From RYN-230 sp963844695 (GTDB taxonomy: Bacteria > Actinomycetota > Actinomycetes > Streptosporangiales > Streptosporangiaceae): a DNA stretch of 64,000 bases. Every line of letters starts with the position of its first letter. Position 1 is the first letter of the stretch. The notes under the pieces are model-generated. The model worked only from the letters and a program-made list of their open reading frames with translations. It was not told the DNA's origin and did not search any database. The position numbers and the translations under genes are program-made. Of the stretch, positions 54,347 through 63,377 are shown in pieces. The DNA lies in contig CAWJPL010000010.1 in the NCBI GenBank assembly GCA_963844695.1, positions 124,001 through 188,000 of the forward strand. The letters run 5' to 3'.

Positions 54347-56524
54347 TCAGGTCGCGGCCCGGACGGCGAGCACGGCCATGCCGTCCACCGCCGGGTGCCC
54401 GCCGAAGGTCCGGACTTCCTCGTGGACCTTGTCCGCCACCACGTCCGCGGTCAGCCCGGTGCACCCGGCCAGCAGCCGGGCCAGGCCGTCGTCGTCGTCG
54501 AGCTGCCGGTCACCGTCGCGCCGCCGGGTCACCCCGTCGGTGACGCAGAGCAGCAGGTCACCGGGGTCGAGGGTGACGTCCTGGGCGGAGAAGCCCTGCC
54601 CCTCGATCACGCCGAGCACCGGCTGCGGGGCCGCGGCCGTCTCGGGCCGTCCCTGGGTCCGCAGCACCAGCGGCAGCGGCTGGCCCGCGCAGGCGAGCGA
54701 GACCCGGGCCGGGTCGCCCGGCACGATCTCGCCGTGCACCAGAGTCAGGTACGTGCCCGGAGCGCGCTCGTCCAGGATCAGCTGGTTCAGCCGGTCCAGC
54801 ACGGCGGGGACGGCCAGCCCGGCCGCGCCCAGGATGCGCAGCGCGTTGCGGGCCAGCGAGGTCACCGCCAGGGTGGCCGGACCCGTCCCGCACACCTCGC
54901 CGATGGCGAACCGCCATCGGCCCCCGGTGACCGGGAACACGTCACAGAAGTCGCCGCCCGCGTCAGCCCGGGACAGGCCGCTCCGCGGCCCGTCGGTGCT
55001 GGGCAGATCGTGCGCGAAGGCCAGCTCGACGCCGGGAATCCGGGGGAGCTCCGGCGGCACCAGGGCGGCGCGCAGCGCGTCGCTGTCCTGCTGCTGCCGC
55101 GCGGTGAGCCGGGCGTTCTCCAGGGCCAGCGCGATCCGGGCGGCCAGGTCCTCCGCCAGCCGCTGCACCTCCCGGGAGGGACGGCCGCCATGCGGCCCGC
55201 CCAGGATGAGCAGCCCCAGCGGCCTGCCCCGGGTGGCCAGCGGGAAGCACCAGGCCCCCCGGGCGGCCAGGTCGGCCACGCCGGCCGGGGCGTGCGCCGG
55301 GACCAGCGCGGCCAGCGGCCAGGAGCGCGCGGCCGCCGGGCTGGAGTCCGCGCCGACGGCCGGCGGCGCCAGGTCACAGCCCAGGTTCAGCAGCCAGGTG
55401 AGCGCGCCCGCCTGGGACTCGTCCGCGTGGCGGGCCACGGTGAGCCGCAGGTCACCGCCGGGACCGGACAGCAGCACCGCGCACCACGCCGCGAGCCGGG
55501 GCACGGCGACCTGCCCGGCCACGGCCAGGATCCGGTCGGTGTCCAGCGGCCCGGCCAGCAGCGCGCCGGCTTCGGCCAGCACCCCGATCCGGGCCCGCCG
55601 GGCCCGTTCCAGCCCGGCCAGCCGGGCCCGTTCCAGCGCCGGGGCCATCTGGTCCGCCAGCTGCTGCAGCCGCCGGACCTCGCCCTCCGCGAACTGTCCG
55701 GGGCGGGCGGCCGCGACCGCCAGCACCCCGGTCACCTGGCCGTCCACCATGAACGGCACGGTCGAGACGGACGGTGCGGTACGCAGCCACGCGGCCGGGC
55801 CGAGCCCGCTGGCCGCGCGCACGCCCAGGTCCCCGTCCTCGTCCGCGACCAGGGCATAAGCGCTGTCCGCGGACGCGATGAGCCGCGCCGACGTCACGCA
55901 CTGGTCCAGCAGCACGTCATACCCGGACGGAGCCGTCGCGTCGTAGAGCGGCACGGCGCTGGCCGGCCCGGGGTCGCCCGGCGCGCCGCCGGCCGCCCCA
56001 CCCTCCGACGCGCCGCCGGTGACGTTCCAGGGGCCGGCCGGCACCACGGCCTCCAGCGCCCCCGGGCCGGTCCCGGCTCCTGACGCCGCGTCCGGGGCGC
56101 CGGGGAGACCCATCCGGAACCAGACGGCCTTGGCGTCGGTCCCGTAGCTGACCCCCCAGGCGGCCGCCAGGGCGGAGGGCAGCAGCAGGCCGCGTCCGCC
56201 GGTGCGCTCGGTGGGAACGGTGTCGTCAGGTGCGGGGCCGGGGACCATCCGGGCCGGGTGACTGTCGCGGACCACGACTTCCACGGCCCCGGCGGCGAGC
56301 TTGCAGGTGACCTGGACCTGGGTGCCCGCGTGCACGACGGCGTTGGTCACCAGCTCGCTGGTGAGCAGGACCGCGTCGTCGACCAGGCCGCCGTCCGCCG
56401 CGGCGCCGGGCGCAGTGTCCAGCCAGGAACGCAGCGTATCGCGCACGAACTTGCGGGCCGCCGCGACGGCCGCAGGCTCAGGCAGGTACGCCGCACTCGC
56501 GACGAGGTCCTTGCGTCCCTTCAC
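54347..56524 (-). CDS. HATPase-GAF-SpoIIE (PP2C-type) regulatory phosphatase
   Basis: A 725-residue protein. Residues ~15-140 are an RsbW-like ATPase (LLTSELVTNAVVHAGTQVQV, ERTGGRGLLLPSALAAAWGV). Residues ~195-480 hold two GAF-like domains. Residues ~500-725 are a SpoIIE phosphatase with SRADAGGDFCDVFPVTGGRW, the metal Asp pair, and LLLCVTDGVTRRRDGDRQ. It could both bind or phosphorylate and dephosphorylate anti-anti-sigma partners in response to ligands sensed by the GAF domains. It overlaps no neighbour; the acyltransferase ends 24 bp upstream. Confidence 0.92.
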   Translation of the reverse strand: MKGRKDLVASAAYLPEPAAVAAARKFVRDTLRSWLDTAPGAAADGGLVDDAVLLTSELVTNAVVHAGTQVQVTCKLAAGAVEVVVRDSHPARMVPGPAPDDTVPTERTGGRGLLLPSALAAAWGVSYGTDAKAVWFRMGLPGAPDAASGAGTGPGALEAVVPAGPWNVTGGASEGGAAGGAPGDPGPASAVPLYDATAPSGYDVLLDQCVTSARLIASADSAYALVADEDGDLGVRAASGLGPAAWLRTAPSVSTVPFMVDGQVTGVLAVAAARPGQFAEGEVRRLQQLADQMAPALERARLAGLERARRARIGVLAEAGALLAGPLDTDRILAVAGQVAVPRLAAWCAVLLSGPGGDLRLTVARHADESQAGALTWLLNLGCDLAPPAVGADSSPAAARSWPLAALVPAHAPAGVADLAARGAWCFPLATRGRPLGLLILGGPHGGRPSREVQRLAEDLAARIALALENARLTARQQQDSDALRAALVPPELPRIPGVELAFAHDLPSTDGPRSGLSRADAGGDFCDVFPVTGGRWRFAIGEVCGTGPATLAVTSLARNALRILGAAGLAVPAVLDRLNQLILDERAPGTYLTLVHGEIVPGDPARVSLACAGQPLPLVLRTQGRPETAAAPQPVLGVIEGQGFSAQDVTLDPGDLLLCVTDGVTRRRDGDRQLDDDDGLARLLAGCTGLTADVVADKVHEEVRTFGGHPAVDGMAVLAVRAAT

Positions 56525-56548
56525 GTGCCCTCTTGGATCCCCAGATGC

Positions 56549-57217
56549 TCATGTACGATCGCCCACGGTGGGCGAAGGCCGTGACCAGCCATCCCCGGCT
56601 ACGTATTCCCGGACCACCTTCGCGGGAACACCGGCGATCACGCAGCGGTCAGGCACCATCCCGCGGACCACCGAGCCCGCGGCCACCACCACATTACGGC
56701 CGATCTGCGCGCCGGGCAGCACGATCACACCAGCTCCTAGCCATGTCCCCGGGCCGATGGACACCGCGGTGTTGCTCGGCCACTGCCGCCCGATCGGCAC
56801 GTCCGGGTCGGTGTACCCGTGGTTCTGGTCGGTGATGTACACGTACGGGCCGGTGAACACGTCGTCGCCGATGACGATCGAGTGGTGCGCGATGAGGTGG
56901 CTGCCCCGGCCGATCACGCAGCCGTTCCCGACCCGGAGCACCGGGTGCTCGCCCAGCTGGTGGCCCGGCACCAGGCCCGCGGTCAGGCTGACCTCGGCCC
57001 CGATCAGCGAGCCGGCGCCGACCTCGATCCACGCTTCGCCGTAGAGGGACCCGGTCGGGAAGGCCATGATCGACCCGGGGCCGAACGCGGCGAACCGGCG
57101 GCCCGCCGGGGTCGCCGCGGTGATCGCGCCGGCCTGCTGCGCCGCCCGCCAGGCCCGGTGCACCAGCCGCCACGCCAGCGTGCGGCAACCACTGGCGAGA
57201 GCCTCCATGCCCGGCAT
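56549..57217 (-). CDS. Left-handed beta-helix acyltransferase (WbbJ/NodL-like)
   Basis: A 222-residue hexapeptide-repeat protein: repeats around IEVGAGSLIGAEV, VGNGCVIGRGSHLIAHHSIV with the catalytic His region, DDVFTGPYVYITDQNHGYTD, GPGTWLGAGVIVLPGAQIGR and NVVVAAGSVVRGMVPDRCVI. These enzymes transfer acetyl or other acyl groups to sugars. The N-terminal ~45 residues are a helical extra. Start ATG 57217; it ends 24 bp before the phosphatase gene and starts 7 bp after rlmN stops, so the three may be co-transcribed. Confidence 0.92.
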   Translation of the reverse strand: MPGMEALASGCRTLAWRLVHRAWRAAQQAGAITAATPAGRRFAAFGPGSIMAFPTGSLYGEAWIEVGAGSLIGAEVSLTAGLVPGHQLGEHPVLRVGNGCVIGRGSHLIAHHSIVIGDDVFTGPYVYITDQNHGYTDPDVPIGRQWPSNTAVSIGPGTWLGAGVIVLPGAQIGRNVVVAAGSVVRGMVPDRCVIAGVPAKVVREYVAGDGWSRPSPTVGDRT

Positions 57218-57223
57218 GGAGGA

Positions 57224-58372
57224 CTACGGTACCCGGCCGCTGATCTGCAGCGTCTGAGCCACCCGGGGCTGCGTCACCGGCGTCTGGGGGGCCAGCGACG
57301 GCGCGGCGAGCTGGCCGCAGGCCCCGTCGATCTGGCTGCCCCGGGTGTCGCGCATGGTGACCGGGACGCCGCGGGCCGCCAGCCGGTCCTCGAACTCCCG
57401 CATCGAACCCGGCTCGGAGGCCGTCCACCGCGAGCCGGGAGTGGGGTTGAGCGGGATCAGGTTGACGTGCGTCAGCCGCCCCGCCAGCAGCCCGGCGAGC
57501 ATGTCGGCCCGCCACGGCTGGTCGTTGACGTCCTTGATCAGTGCGTACTCGATGGAAACCCGCCGGCCGGTGGTGGCCGCATAGTCCCACGCGGACTCCA
57601 GGACCTCAGCCACCTGCCAGCGGCGGTTGACGGGCACGAGCTCGTCACGCAGTTCGTCGTCGGGAGCGTGCAGCGAGACCGCCAGCCGGACCTGCAGGCC
57701 TTCGGCGGTGAGCCGGCGGATGGCCGGGACCAGCCCGACCGTGGAGACGGTCACCGAGCGCTGGGAGATCCCCAGGCCGTCCGGGACCGGGTCGGTGATC
57801 CGGCGCACGGCCTTCAGCACGCTGGCGTAGTTGGCGAGCGGTTCACCCATGCCCATGAACACGACGTTGGAGACCCGTCCCGGACCGCCGGGCACCTCGC
57901 CGCGGGCCAGCGCCCGGGCACCCGCGACCACCTGGGCGACGATCTCCGCGGCGGACAGGTTCCTGGTCAGCCCGGCCTGGCCGGTGGCGCAGAACGGGCA
58001 GGCCATCCCGCAGCCCGCCTGCGAGGACACGCACATGGTGACCCGCTGCGGGTAGCGCATCAGGACGGACTCGATGAGGGCACCGTCGAAGGCGCGCCAC
58101 AGCGTCTTGCGGGTCATCCCCTCGTCACAGGTCAGCTCCTGCTGCGCGGTGAGCAGCCGGGGCAGCAGCCGGCCCGCCAGCTCGTCCCGGGACGTGGCGG
58201 GCAGGTCGGTCATGTCCGCGGGGTCGTCGGTCAGCCGGGCGAAGTAGTGCCGGGCCAGCTGATCGGCGCGGAACGCCGGGCCGCCCAGCTCAGCGGCGGC
58301 GGCGCGGCGCTCCGCCGGGTCCAGGTCAGCCAGATGCCGGGGCGGTCGGGTCGGGGTCGCTCTGCCAGGCAC
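57224..58372 (-). CDS. rlmN: Dual-specificity 23S rRNA/tRNA adenine-C2 methyltransferase RlmN
   Basis: A ~382-residue radical-SAM enzyme: CVSSQAGCGMACPFCATGQA has the C-x3-C-x2-C cluster motif, with FMGMGEPLANYASVLKAVRR, VSTVGLVPAIRRL, RLAVSLHAPDDELRDELVP, and the substrate Cys in SQIDGACGQL near the C terminus. It methylates A2503 of 23S rRNA and A37 of tRNAs. Start GTG 58372 is chosen because ACGGAG lies about six bases upstream. In many actinomycetes rlmN lies near cdsA-frr-pyrH, as here. Confidence 0.95.
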   Translation of the reverse strand: MPGRATPTRPPRHLADLDPAERRAAAAELGGPAFRADQLARHYFARLTDDPADMTDLPATSRDELAGRLLPRLLTAQQELTCDEGMTRKTLWRAFDGALIESVLMRYPQRVTMCVSSQAGCGMACPFCATGQAGLTRNLSAAEIVAQVVAGARALARGEVPGGPGRVSNVVFMGMGEPLANYASVLKAVRRITDPVPDGLGISQRSVTVSTVGLVPAIRRLTAEGLQVRLAVSLHAPDDELRDELVPVNRRWQVAEVLESAWDYAATTGRRVSIEYALIKDVNDQPWRADMLAGLLAGRLTHVNLIPLNPTPGSRWTASEPGSMREFEDRLAARGVPVTMRDTRGSQIDGACGQLAAPSLAPQTPVTQPRVAQTLQISGRVP

Positions 58373-58461
58373 CTGTGCTCCGTAGGAAAGGTCGTTTCGA
58401 ACGCTTAACAATATCCTGAGTGCGGACGCAATGACCTGCGGCGAATCAGTAGATTTCGGTT

Positions 58462-59586
58462 ATGCCGACTTTGCGCAGGGGCGGGAGAGAAGGCGATCTC
58501 GCCGCCCGGCCGGGCCGGCCAGAGATCCTGCTCACCAGTGAGAGCCCGTACGGCAGCCGGCGGCTGGTCGTGGAGTACGACGGCGTGACCACCGCCGCGT
58601 ATGTCTACGACCAGACGGCCGTGATCGCCGCGGTCTGGCTCGCCAACCACCAGCCCGCCCCGGCCGCCGCCGACCCGGCCCAGGTCCAGGCCGGCCAGGC
58701 TCCGGTGATGCCGGCCGGGCATACCAAGCATCCGGGTGGGCGGCCGCCGCTGGACCCGCACATCCTGCGCCCGCTGTGGTTCGAGGAGGGGGACGGGGTC
58801 GCCCTGGTGGAGGGCGGCCGGCTGCTCGCGGTGGTTCCCGGCTGGTCGGACATGTCCCGTGGGATGCCCGGCTACAGCCGGGAGTGCATCGGCCAGACCC
58901 CGTTCGCGTGGTCCCTGGACGACGCCATGGAAGGGCTGGGCCCGCGGGCGGACCGGGCCACGGCCTTCTGGCGCTGGCGGGTCAGCGAGGGTGCCTGGGC
59001 GGGCTTCCAGAAGGCGGCCCTGGGGCACCTGCTGGGCCGGCTCGGCCCGGGGGCCCGGTACTGGGACGTCAGCGGCGGCAGGCAGCCGTCGGCCGGGGTG
59101 TCCGAACGGCCGCCGAGCCGCGGCCGGCCGTTCACCGTGCTGTCCACGCTCGGCATGAGCTGCCAGCGGATGCCGGTCGTCGAGCAGTTCTCGGAGGACC
59201 CGGCCGCCGCAGGGCGGATCGAGCTGGCCCTGGCCACGACGCTGCCCAGCCCGGAGGCGGCGCGTATCTTCCTGTGGCTGGCGCACTATCCCTGGCGCGC
59301 CGTGACCTGGTTCGGGCCGGGCCACACGGTCAGGTGGTACCACGAGCCCGCCACCTTCCCGCTGGGCGGCGGGAACACCGCGGTGCTGCTGCTCGACGAC
59401 CCGGGCCAGCTACCCGGGCCGGAGGTGCCGGACCTGTCCGGGTTCTCCTTTGGCGGCGACCCGGTGCGCTGGCTGTGGGTCGTGCCCATCAGCGAGCGGG
59501 AACGGCTGTTCGGCAAGGAACGCGGCTCGGCCAGCCTGGTCACGCACCTGGCGGCCGCGCGGCGGAACTGGGTGGTCAGCGCGTAG
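58462..59586 (+). CDS. Suppressor-of-fused (SUFU) domain protein
   Basis: A 374-residue protein. Residues ~205-370 match the bacterial SUFU domain: PFTVLSTLGMSCQRMPVVEQ, RIELALATTL, FLWLAHYPWRAVTWFGPGHTV, WYHEPATFPLGGGNTAVLLL and VRWLWVVPISERERL. Residues 1-200 form a separate domain (SPYGSRRLVVEYDGVTTAAY, WFEEGDGVALVEGGRLLAVV, FWRWRVSEGAW) of unknown class. Bacterial SUFU proteins often serve as immunity proteins in toxin systems, but no toxin gene is adjacent. Start ATG 58462. A perfect terminator with T-tract follows at 59637-59676, so it is a single-gene unit. It is divergent from rlmN. Confidence 0.85.
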   Translation: MPTLRRGGREGDLAARPGRPEILLTSESPYGSRRLVVEYDGVTTAAYVYDQTAVIAAVWLANHQPAPAAADPAQVQAGQAPVMPAGHTKHPGGRPPLDPHILRPLWFEEGDGVALVEGGRLLAVVPGWSDMSRGMPGYSRECIGQTPFAWSLDDAMEGLGPRADRATAFWRWRVSEGAWAGFQKAALGHLLGRLGPGARYWDVSGGRQPSAGVSERPPSRGRPFTVLSTLGMSCQRMPVVEQFSEDPAAAGRIELALATTLPSPEAARIFLWLAHYPWRAVTWFGPGHTVRWYHEPATFPLGGGNTAVLLLDDPGQLPGPEVPDLSGFSFGGDPVRWLWVVPISERERLFGKERGSASLVTHLAAARRNWVVSA

Positions 59587-59636
59587 CGGCGGACTCGGCT
59601 GGCTCACGCCGCAGGGCGCCCTCCCGGCGCCGCACG

Positions 59637-59676
59637 CCGTAGGGGCGCGACCCCCGGCCGCGCCCCTACGGTTTTC
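59637..59676 (+). terminator. Rho-independent terminator after the SUFU gene
   Basis: A perfect 13-bp stem CCGTAGGGGCGCG with its complement and a 9-base loop, followed by TTTT. Confidence 0.92.
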
Positions 59677-59689
59677 GTTATCTGGAAAA

Positions 59690-59860
59690 TTAATGAATAT
59701 GCAGGCTCACTCCCAGCAGCGGTAGCCACCACAAGAAGATCGCGAGCAGGGCAGACAAAACCAACTTGAGCAGGTGCACCGTGATGTAGTGCTTTTCCCA
59801 GGCCACCACGATCCCGACGATGATATAGATCAGGCCAACCAGGCCGATACGTCTGAACAT
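59690..59860 (-). CDS. Small two-helix membrane protein
   Basis: A 56-residue protein, MFRRIGLVGLIYIIVGIVVA, short polar link WEKHYITVHLLK and LVLSALLAIFLWWLPLLGVS. Two membrane spans, no known domain. I recall similar 55-60 residue proteins in Streptomyces of unknown function. Start ATG 59860 has GGAG ten bases upstream. It follows cdsA on the minus strand by 98 bp and may be the last gene of that unit. Confidence 0.8.
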   Translation of the reverse strand: MFRRIGLVGLIYIIVGIVVAWEKHYITVHLLKLVLSALLAIFLWWLPLLGVSLHIH

Positions 59861-59958
59861 CCCGCTATGCTCCGCATCTCCCCCGACTGTATGTACGAGT
59901 CGCCCGCAAAGTCCCCAGGGCGGATGCGGCCAAACGCCAGCGCGTGAACCAGTGCGGG

Positions 59959-60932
59959 TCAGCGGCTGAAGAAGACCACCAGCAGCAGCCAGACCACGGG
60001 CGCGGTGATCAGCAGCGAGTCGATCCGGTCCAGGACTCCCCCGTGGCCAGGCAGCAGCGTGCCCATGTCCTTGATCTGCAGATCCCGCTTGATCATCGAT
60101 TCGGACAGGTCGCCCAGGGTCGCGGCGCCGACGGCGGCGACGCCGAGCACGACGCCCTGCCACCAGGTGCCGTGCAGCAGCAGGAGAAGCAGCAGGACAC
60201 CGGCCACGACGCAGGCCAGCGCGGAACCGGCGAAGCCCTCCCAGGTCTTGTGCGGGCTGATCACGGCGGCCATGGGGTGCCGTCCCAGCAGGCTGCCCAC
60301 CAGGTAACCGCCGATGTCACTGCAGACCGTGACCACGATCCAGGCCAGCACGCGCCGGGAGCCGTCCGGGGCGGCCAGCATCAGCGCGACGAACGACGCC
60401 ATCAGCGGCAGGTAGACGAGGGCGAAGATCCCGGCGGTGACGTCCCGCACGAACCCGGCGCTGCCGCCGGCCATCCGCCAGGCCAGCACCGCGATCGCGG
60501 TCACGGCCAGCGCGGCGACCAGCGGGCGCTCGCCGCTGTAGTAGGCCAGCCCCAGCATGACCGCGCCGCCGGCGCCCACCGGGATCAGCGGCAGCCGGGT
60601 GCCGCGTACCTCCAGGGCCCGGGTGAGTTCCCACAGGCCGAGCGCGACCACGGCGGCCACGTAGATCAGGAAGATGACCTTGATGGTGAACAGGGTGACC
60701 AGGGCCAGGCCGCCCAGCAGCAGGCCGACCACGATCGCGGCGCGGAGGTTGCGGCCGGCCCGGGAGGGCTTGAGGATCTCGGCGGGCGGGAGTCCCGGGG
60801 CCGGGGGCTCAGCGGGCGGGGCGGCCTCCAGGCGGGCCCCGGTGGCGGTGGCTCCGGGGGTGGTGGCTCCGCCGCGGGCTGGCCGCCTTGCTCCGGGGCG
60901 TGACCCGGTTCGCTCAGCTCGTCGGGACCCAA
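59959..60932 (-). CDS. cdsA: Phosphatidate cytidylyltransferase CdsA (N-terminal frameshift)
   Basis: From ~60780 the frame encodes about eight membrane helices and the CdsA signature: SDIGGYLVGSLLGRHPMAAV and SPHKTWEGFAGSA, LGDLSESMIKRDLQIKDMG and LLPGHGGVLDRIDSLL, the CDP-alcohol catalytic region. It makes CDP-diacylglycerol from phosphatidate and CTP. The N-terminal start (MGPDELSEPGHAPEQGG, ATG-equivalent at 60932, 3 bp after frr) lies in another frame; removing one G from a GGGG at about 60832-60840 joins it to LEAAPPAEPPAPGLPPAEIL. The enzyme is essential in most bacteria, so this is probably an error in the sequence. Confidence 0.92.
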
Positions 60933-60935
60933 ATC

Positions 60936-61493
60936 TCAGACCTCGAGGAGTTCGGCTTCCTTGTGCCGCAGCAGTTCGTCCACCTGCCCCACGTAGGTGT
61001 GCGTCAGCTCGTCGAGTTCCCGTTCCGCCCGGTGCACCTCGTCCTCACCCGCGTCGCCGGCCTTGACCATCTTGTCCAGCGAGTCCTTGGCGTGCCGCCG
61101 GATGTTGCGGATGGAGACCCGGCTGTCCTCGGCTTTGTGCCGGGCCACCTTGATGAATTCCTTGCGCCGTTCCTCGGACAGTTCCGGGAAGACGACCCGG
61201 ATGATGTTGCCGTCGTTACTCGGGTTGACCCCGAGATCACTGTTGCGGATCGCCTTCTCGATGTTGGCCATGGACGACTTGTCGAACGGCTGGACGATCA
61301 CCATCCGGGGCTCCGGGATGTGAAACGAGGCCAGCTGGTTCACGGGAGTCTGGGTTCCGTAGTACTCGGCGGTGATCTTGCCGAACATGGACGGATGCGC
61401 GCGCCCGGTCCGGATGGTGCCAAACTCTTCCTTGGCGACCACCACGGCCTTCTCCATTTTCTCCTCGGCCTCGAAGAGAGTGTCGTCTATCAC
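60936..61493 (-). CDS. frr: Ribosome recycling factor
   Basis: A 185-residue protein: TIRTGRAHPSMFGKITAEYY, TPVNQLASFHIPEPRMVIVQ, EKAIRNSDLGVNPSNDGNII, RVVFPELSEERRKEFIKVAR. These are the conserved blocks of RRF, which splits post-termination ribosomes together with EF-G. It has the standard position between pyrH and cdsA. Start ATG 61493; stop is 3 bp before the cdsA start. Confidence 0.97.
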   Translation of the reverse strand: MIDDTLFEAEEKMEKAVVVAKEEFGTIRTGRAHPSMFGKITAEYYGTQTPVNQLASFHIPEPRMVIVQPFDKSSMANIEKAIRNSDLGVNPSNDGNIIRVVFPELSEERRKEFIKVARHKAEDSRVSIRNIRRHAKDSLDKMVKAGDAGEDEVHRAERELDELTHTYVGQVDELLRHKEAELLEV

Positions 61494-61558
61494 TGCGGCT
61501 CCTGTGCGTTCCGTGCCTTCACGCTTCCGCGGCTGACGGGTGTTCCGGCTGACGGGTC

Positions 61559-62401
61559 TTAGTAGTCCCCCGACCGGCAGATCAGCGTGCCGATCCTCTC
61601 ACCGCGCACCGCCCGCGCGATGTTGCCCTCTTCCATCAGGTCGAAAACGACGATGGGCAGGCCGTTGTCCATGCACAAGCTCACCGCGGTCGCGTCCATG
61701 AACTTCAGCTCGCGGCGGAGGACCTCGCCGTAGTCGATCTGGGTGAACCGGGTCGCGCCGGGAATCGTGCGGGGATCCGCGTCGTAGACCCCGTCCACCT
61801 GAGTGCCCTTGAGCACCGCTTCCGCGCCGATCTCCAGGGCCCGCTGCGCGGCGCAGGTGTCGGTGGAGAAGAACGGGGCGCCCAGGCCCGCGCCGAAGAT
61901 CACCACGCGGCCCTTCTCCAGGTGCCGGATGGCCCGGCGGGGGATGTAGGGCTCGGCCACCTGTCCCATGGTGATCGCGGTCTGCACCCGGGTTTCCACG
62001 CCGAGCTTCTCCAGCACGTCCTGGAGGGCCAGGCAGTTGATCACGGTTCCGAGCATGCCCATGTAGTCGGCCCGGGCCCGGTCGATGCCGCGCTCGGCCA
62101 TCTGCTTGCCGCGGAACATGTTGCCGCCGCCGACCACCGCGGCCAGTTCCACCCCGTCGGCCACCACCGCCGCGATCTCTTTGGCCAGGTGGAAGACCAC
62201 GTCCGGGGAGATGCCCAGCGGCTCGTTACCGGAGAAGGCCTCCCCGGAGAGCTTCACGACCACGCGGTTCCAGCGGCGGTGCGCCTGCGGCGCCTCCGGC
62301 TCCGGATACCGCTCCGCCTCGGCCGCCACGGACGTGCCTATCCCAGCCGCGGCGTCCGCGCGCACGGCAGCGCCCGCGTGGTGCGTGACGCTGCCGTCCA
62401 C
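61559..62401 (-). CDS. pyrH: UMP kinase
   Basis: A ~280-residue amino-acid-kinase-fold protein: RVVVKLSGEAFSGNEPLGIS, VVGGGNMFRGKQMAERGIDR, ARADYMGMLGTVINCLALQD, VIFGAGLGAPFFSTDTCAAQ, KGTQVDGVYDADPR and MDNGLPIVVFDLMEEGNIAR. It phosphorylates UMP to UDP. Start GTG 62401 is supported by AAGGAG eight bases upstream; GTG 62428 is an alternative. The ~45-residue N-terminal extension before the kinase core is unusually long and partly low complexity. Confidence 0.95.
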   Translation of the reverse strand: MDGSVTHHAGAAVRADAAAGIGTSVAAEAERYPEPEAPQAHRRWNRVVVKLSGEAFSGNEPLGISPDVVFHLAKEIAAVVADGVELAAVVGGGNMFRGKQMAERGIDRARADYMGMLGTVINCLALQDVLEKLGVETRVQTAITMGQVAEPYIPRRAIRHLEKGRVVIFGAGLGAPFFSTDTCAAQRALEIGAEAVLKGTQVDGVYDADPRTIPGATRFTQIDYGEVLRRELKFMDATAVSLCMDNGLPIVVFDLMEEGNIARAVRGERIGTLICRSGDY

Positions 62402-62444
62402 GGGATGTTCTCCTTCGCCCTCGCTCACCAGCTGGCTCCGGTCC

Positions 62445-63285
62445 TCATCCGGCCTGGCCGACCTGGAACCGCGCGAACGCGCGGACGGTAACCCCCTGAT
62501 CGGCGAGCAACTGCTTGATGGACTTCTTCGGGTCCCGGACAAAAGGCTGCTCGGTCAGCACCACGTCCTTGAAGAACGCGTTGAGCCAGGCCCTCGACGA
62601 TCTTGGGGACCGCCTGCTCCGGCTTGCCCTCGTCCCGGGTGATCTGCTCCATGATGCCCCGCTCGTGCTCGACCACGTTCGCGGGCACCTCGTCGCGGGT
62701 CAGGTACTGCGGCCGCATCGCGGCCACCTGGTGCGTCACGTCCTTGGCCGCCTCGGGCGCCGGCTTGTCCAGCTGGACGAGCACGCCCACGGTCGGCGGC
62801 AGCTGCGGGTCGGACTTGTGCAGGTAGGTAGCGACGTAGCCACCCTCGAAGAGGGTGTACCGGCCCAGCTCGATCTTCTCCTTGAGCGAGGCGCCGGCCT
62901 CCTCGATGTGCTGCTGGACCGTGGTCCCGGGCCGGAGCTCCAGCCCGAGCAGGGTCAGCCGGTCGGCGGGCCGCTGCTGCAGGGCCACGCTCGCGATCTG
63001 CGCGGCCAGGGCCTGGAACACGTCGGTCTTGGCGACGAAGTCGGTCTCGCAGTTGAGCTCGAGGAGCACCCCGGCGTCCGTGCCGTCGAGCTCCGCGGTC
63101 ACCAGCCCGTTCGCGGCGGTGCGGGAAGCCCGCTTGCTCACGTCCTTGGCGCCCTTGACGCGGAGGAGCTCCACGGCGACGTCGAAGTCGCCGTCGGCCT
63201 CCTCAAGAGCACGCTTGCAGTCCATCATTCCCGCGGCCGTCTGCTCACGCAGCCGCTTCACGTCCGCGGCGGTGAAGTTCGCCAT
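62445..63285 (-). CDS. tsf: Translation elongation factor Ts (C-terminal frameshift)
   Basis: ATG 63285: MANFTAADVKRLREQTAAGM, MDCKRALEEADGDFDVAVEL, LELNCETDFVAKTDVFQALA, all canonical EF-Ts. The frame is open up to VPKIVEG (about 62600) and then shifts by one base; reading on in the next frame gives LNAFFKDVVLTEQPFVRDP, KKSIKQLLADQGVTVRAFAR and stop TGA at 62445, the normal EF-Ts C terminus. EF-Ts is the EF-Tu nucleotide exchange factor and is essential. The single lesion in its last third therefore most likely is a sequence error. Confidence 0.95.
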
Positions 63286-63315
63286 TTCCTCATCTCTCGC
63301 TGTGTCTTTGTAGTG

Positions 63316-63334
63316 GGGCGGGGCTCGTCGCCCC
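63316..63334 (-). other. Stem-loop between rpsB and tsf
   Basis: GCGGGGC-TCGTC-GCCCCGC, a 7-bp stem with a 5-base loop in the intergenic region. On the minus strand it could act as a partial terminator or processing site that sets the rpsB/tsf ratio. Confidence 0.5.
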
Positions 63335-63377
63335 GCTCCGCTAGTCCCTCCGATAGGCCGTCCGCCGGTCCGCTGCC

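Noticed and set aside
59944..60903. A 319-codon plus-strand open frame over cdsA
   Set aside because: It is antisense to the clearly recognised cdsA and is Gln/His/Gly/Arg-rich without domains.
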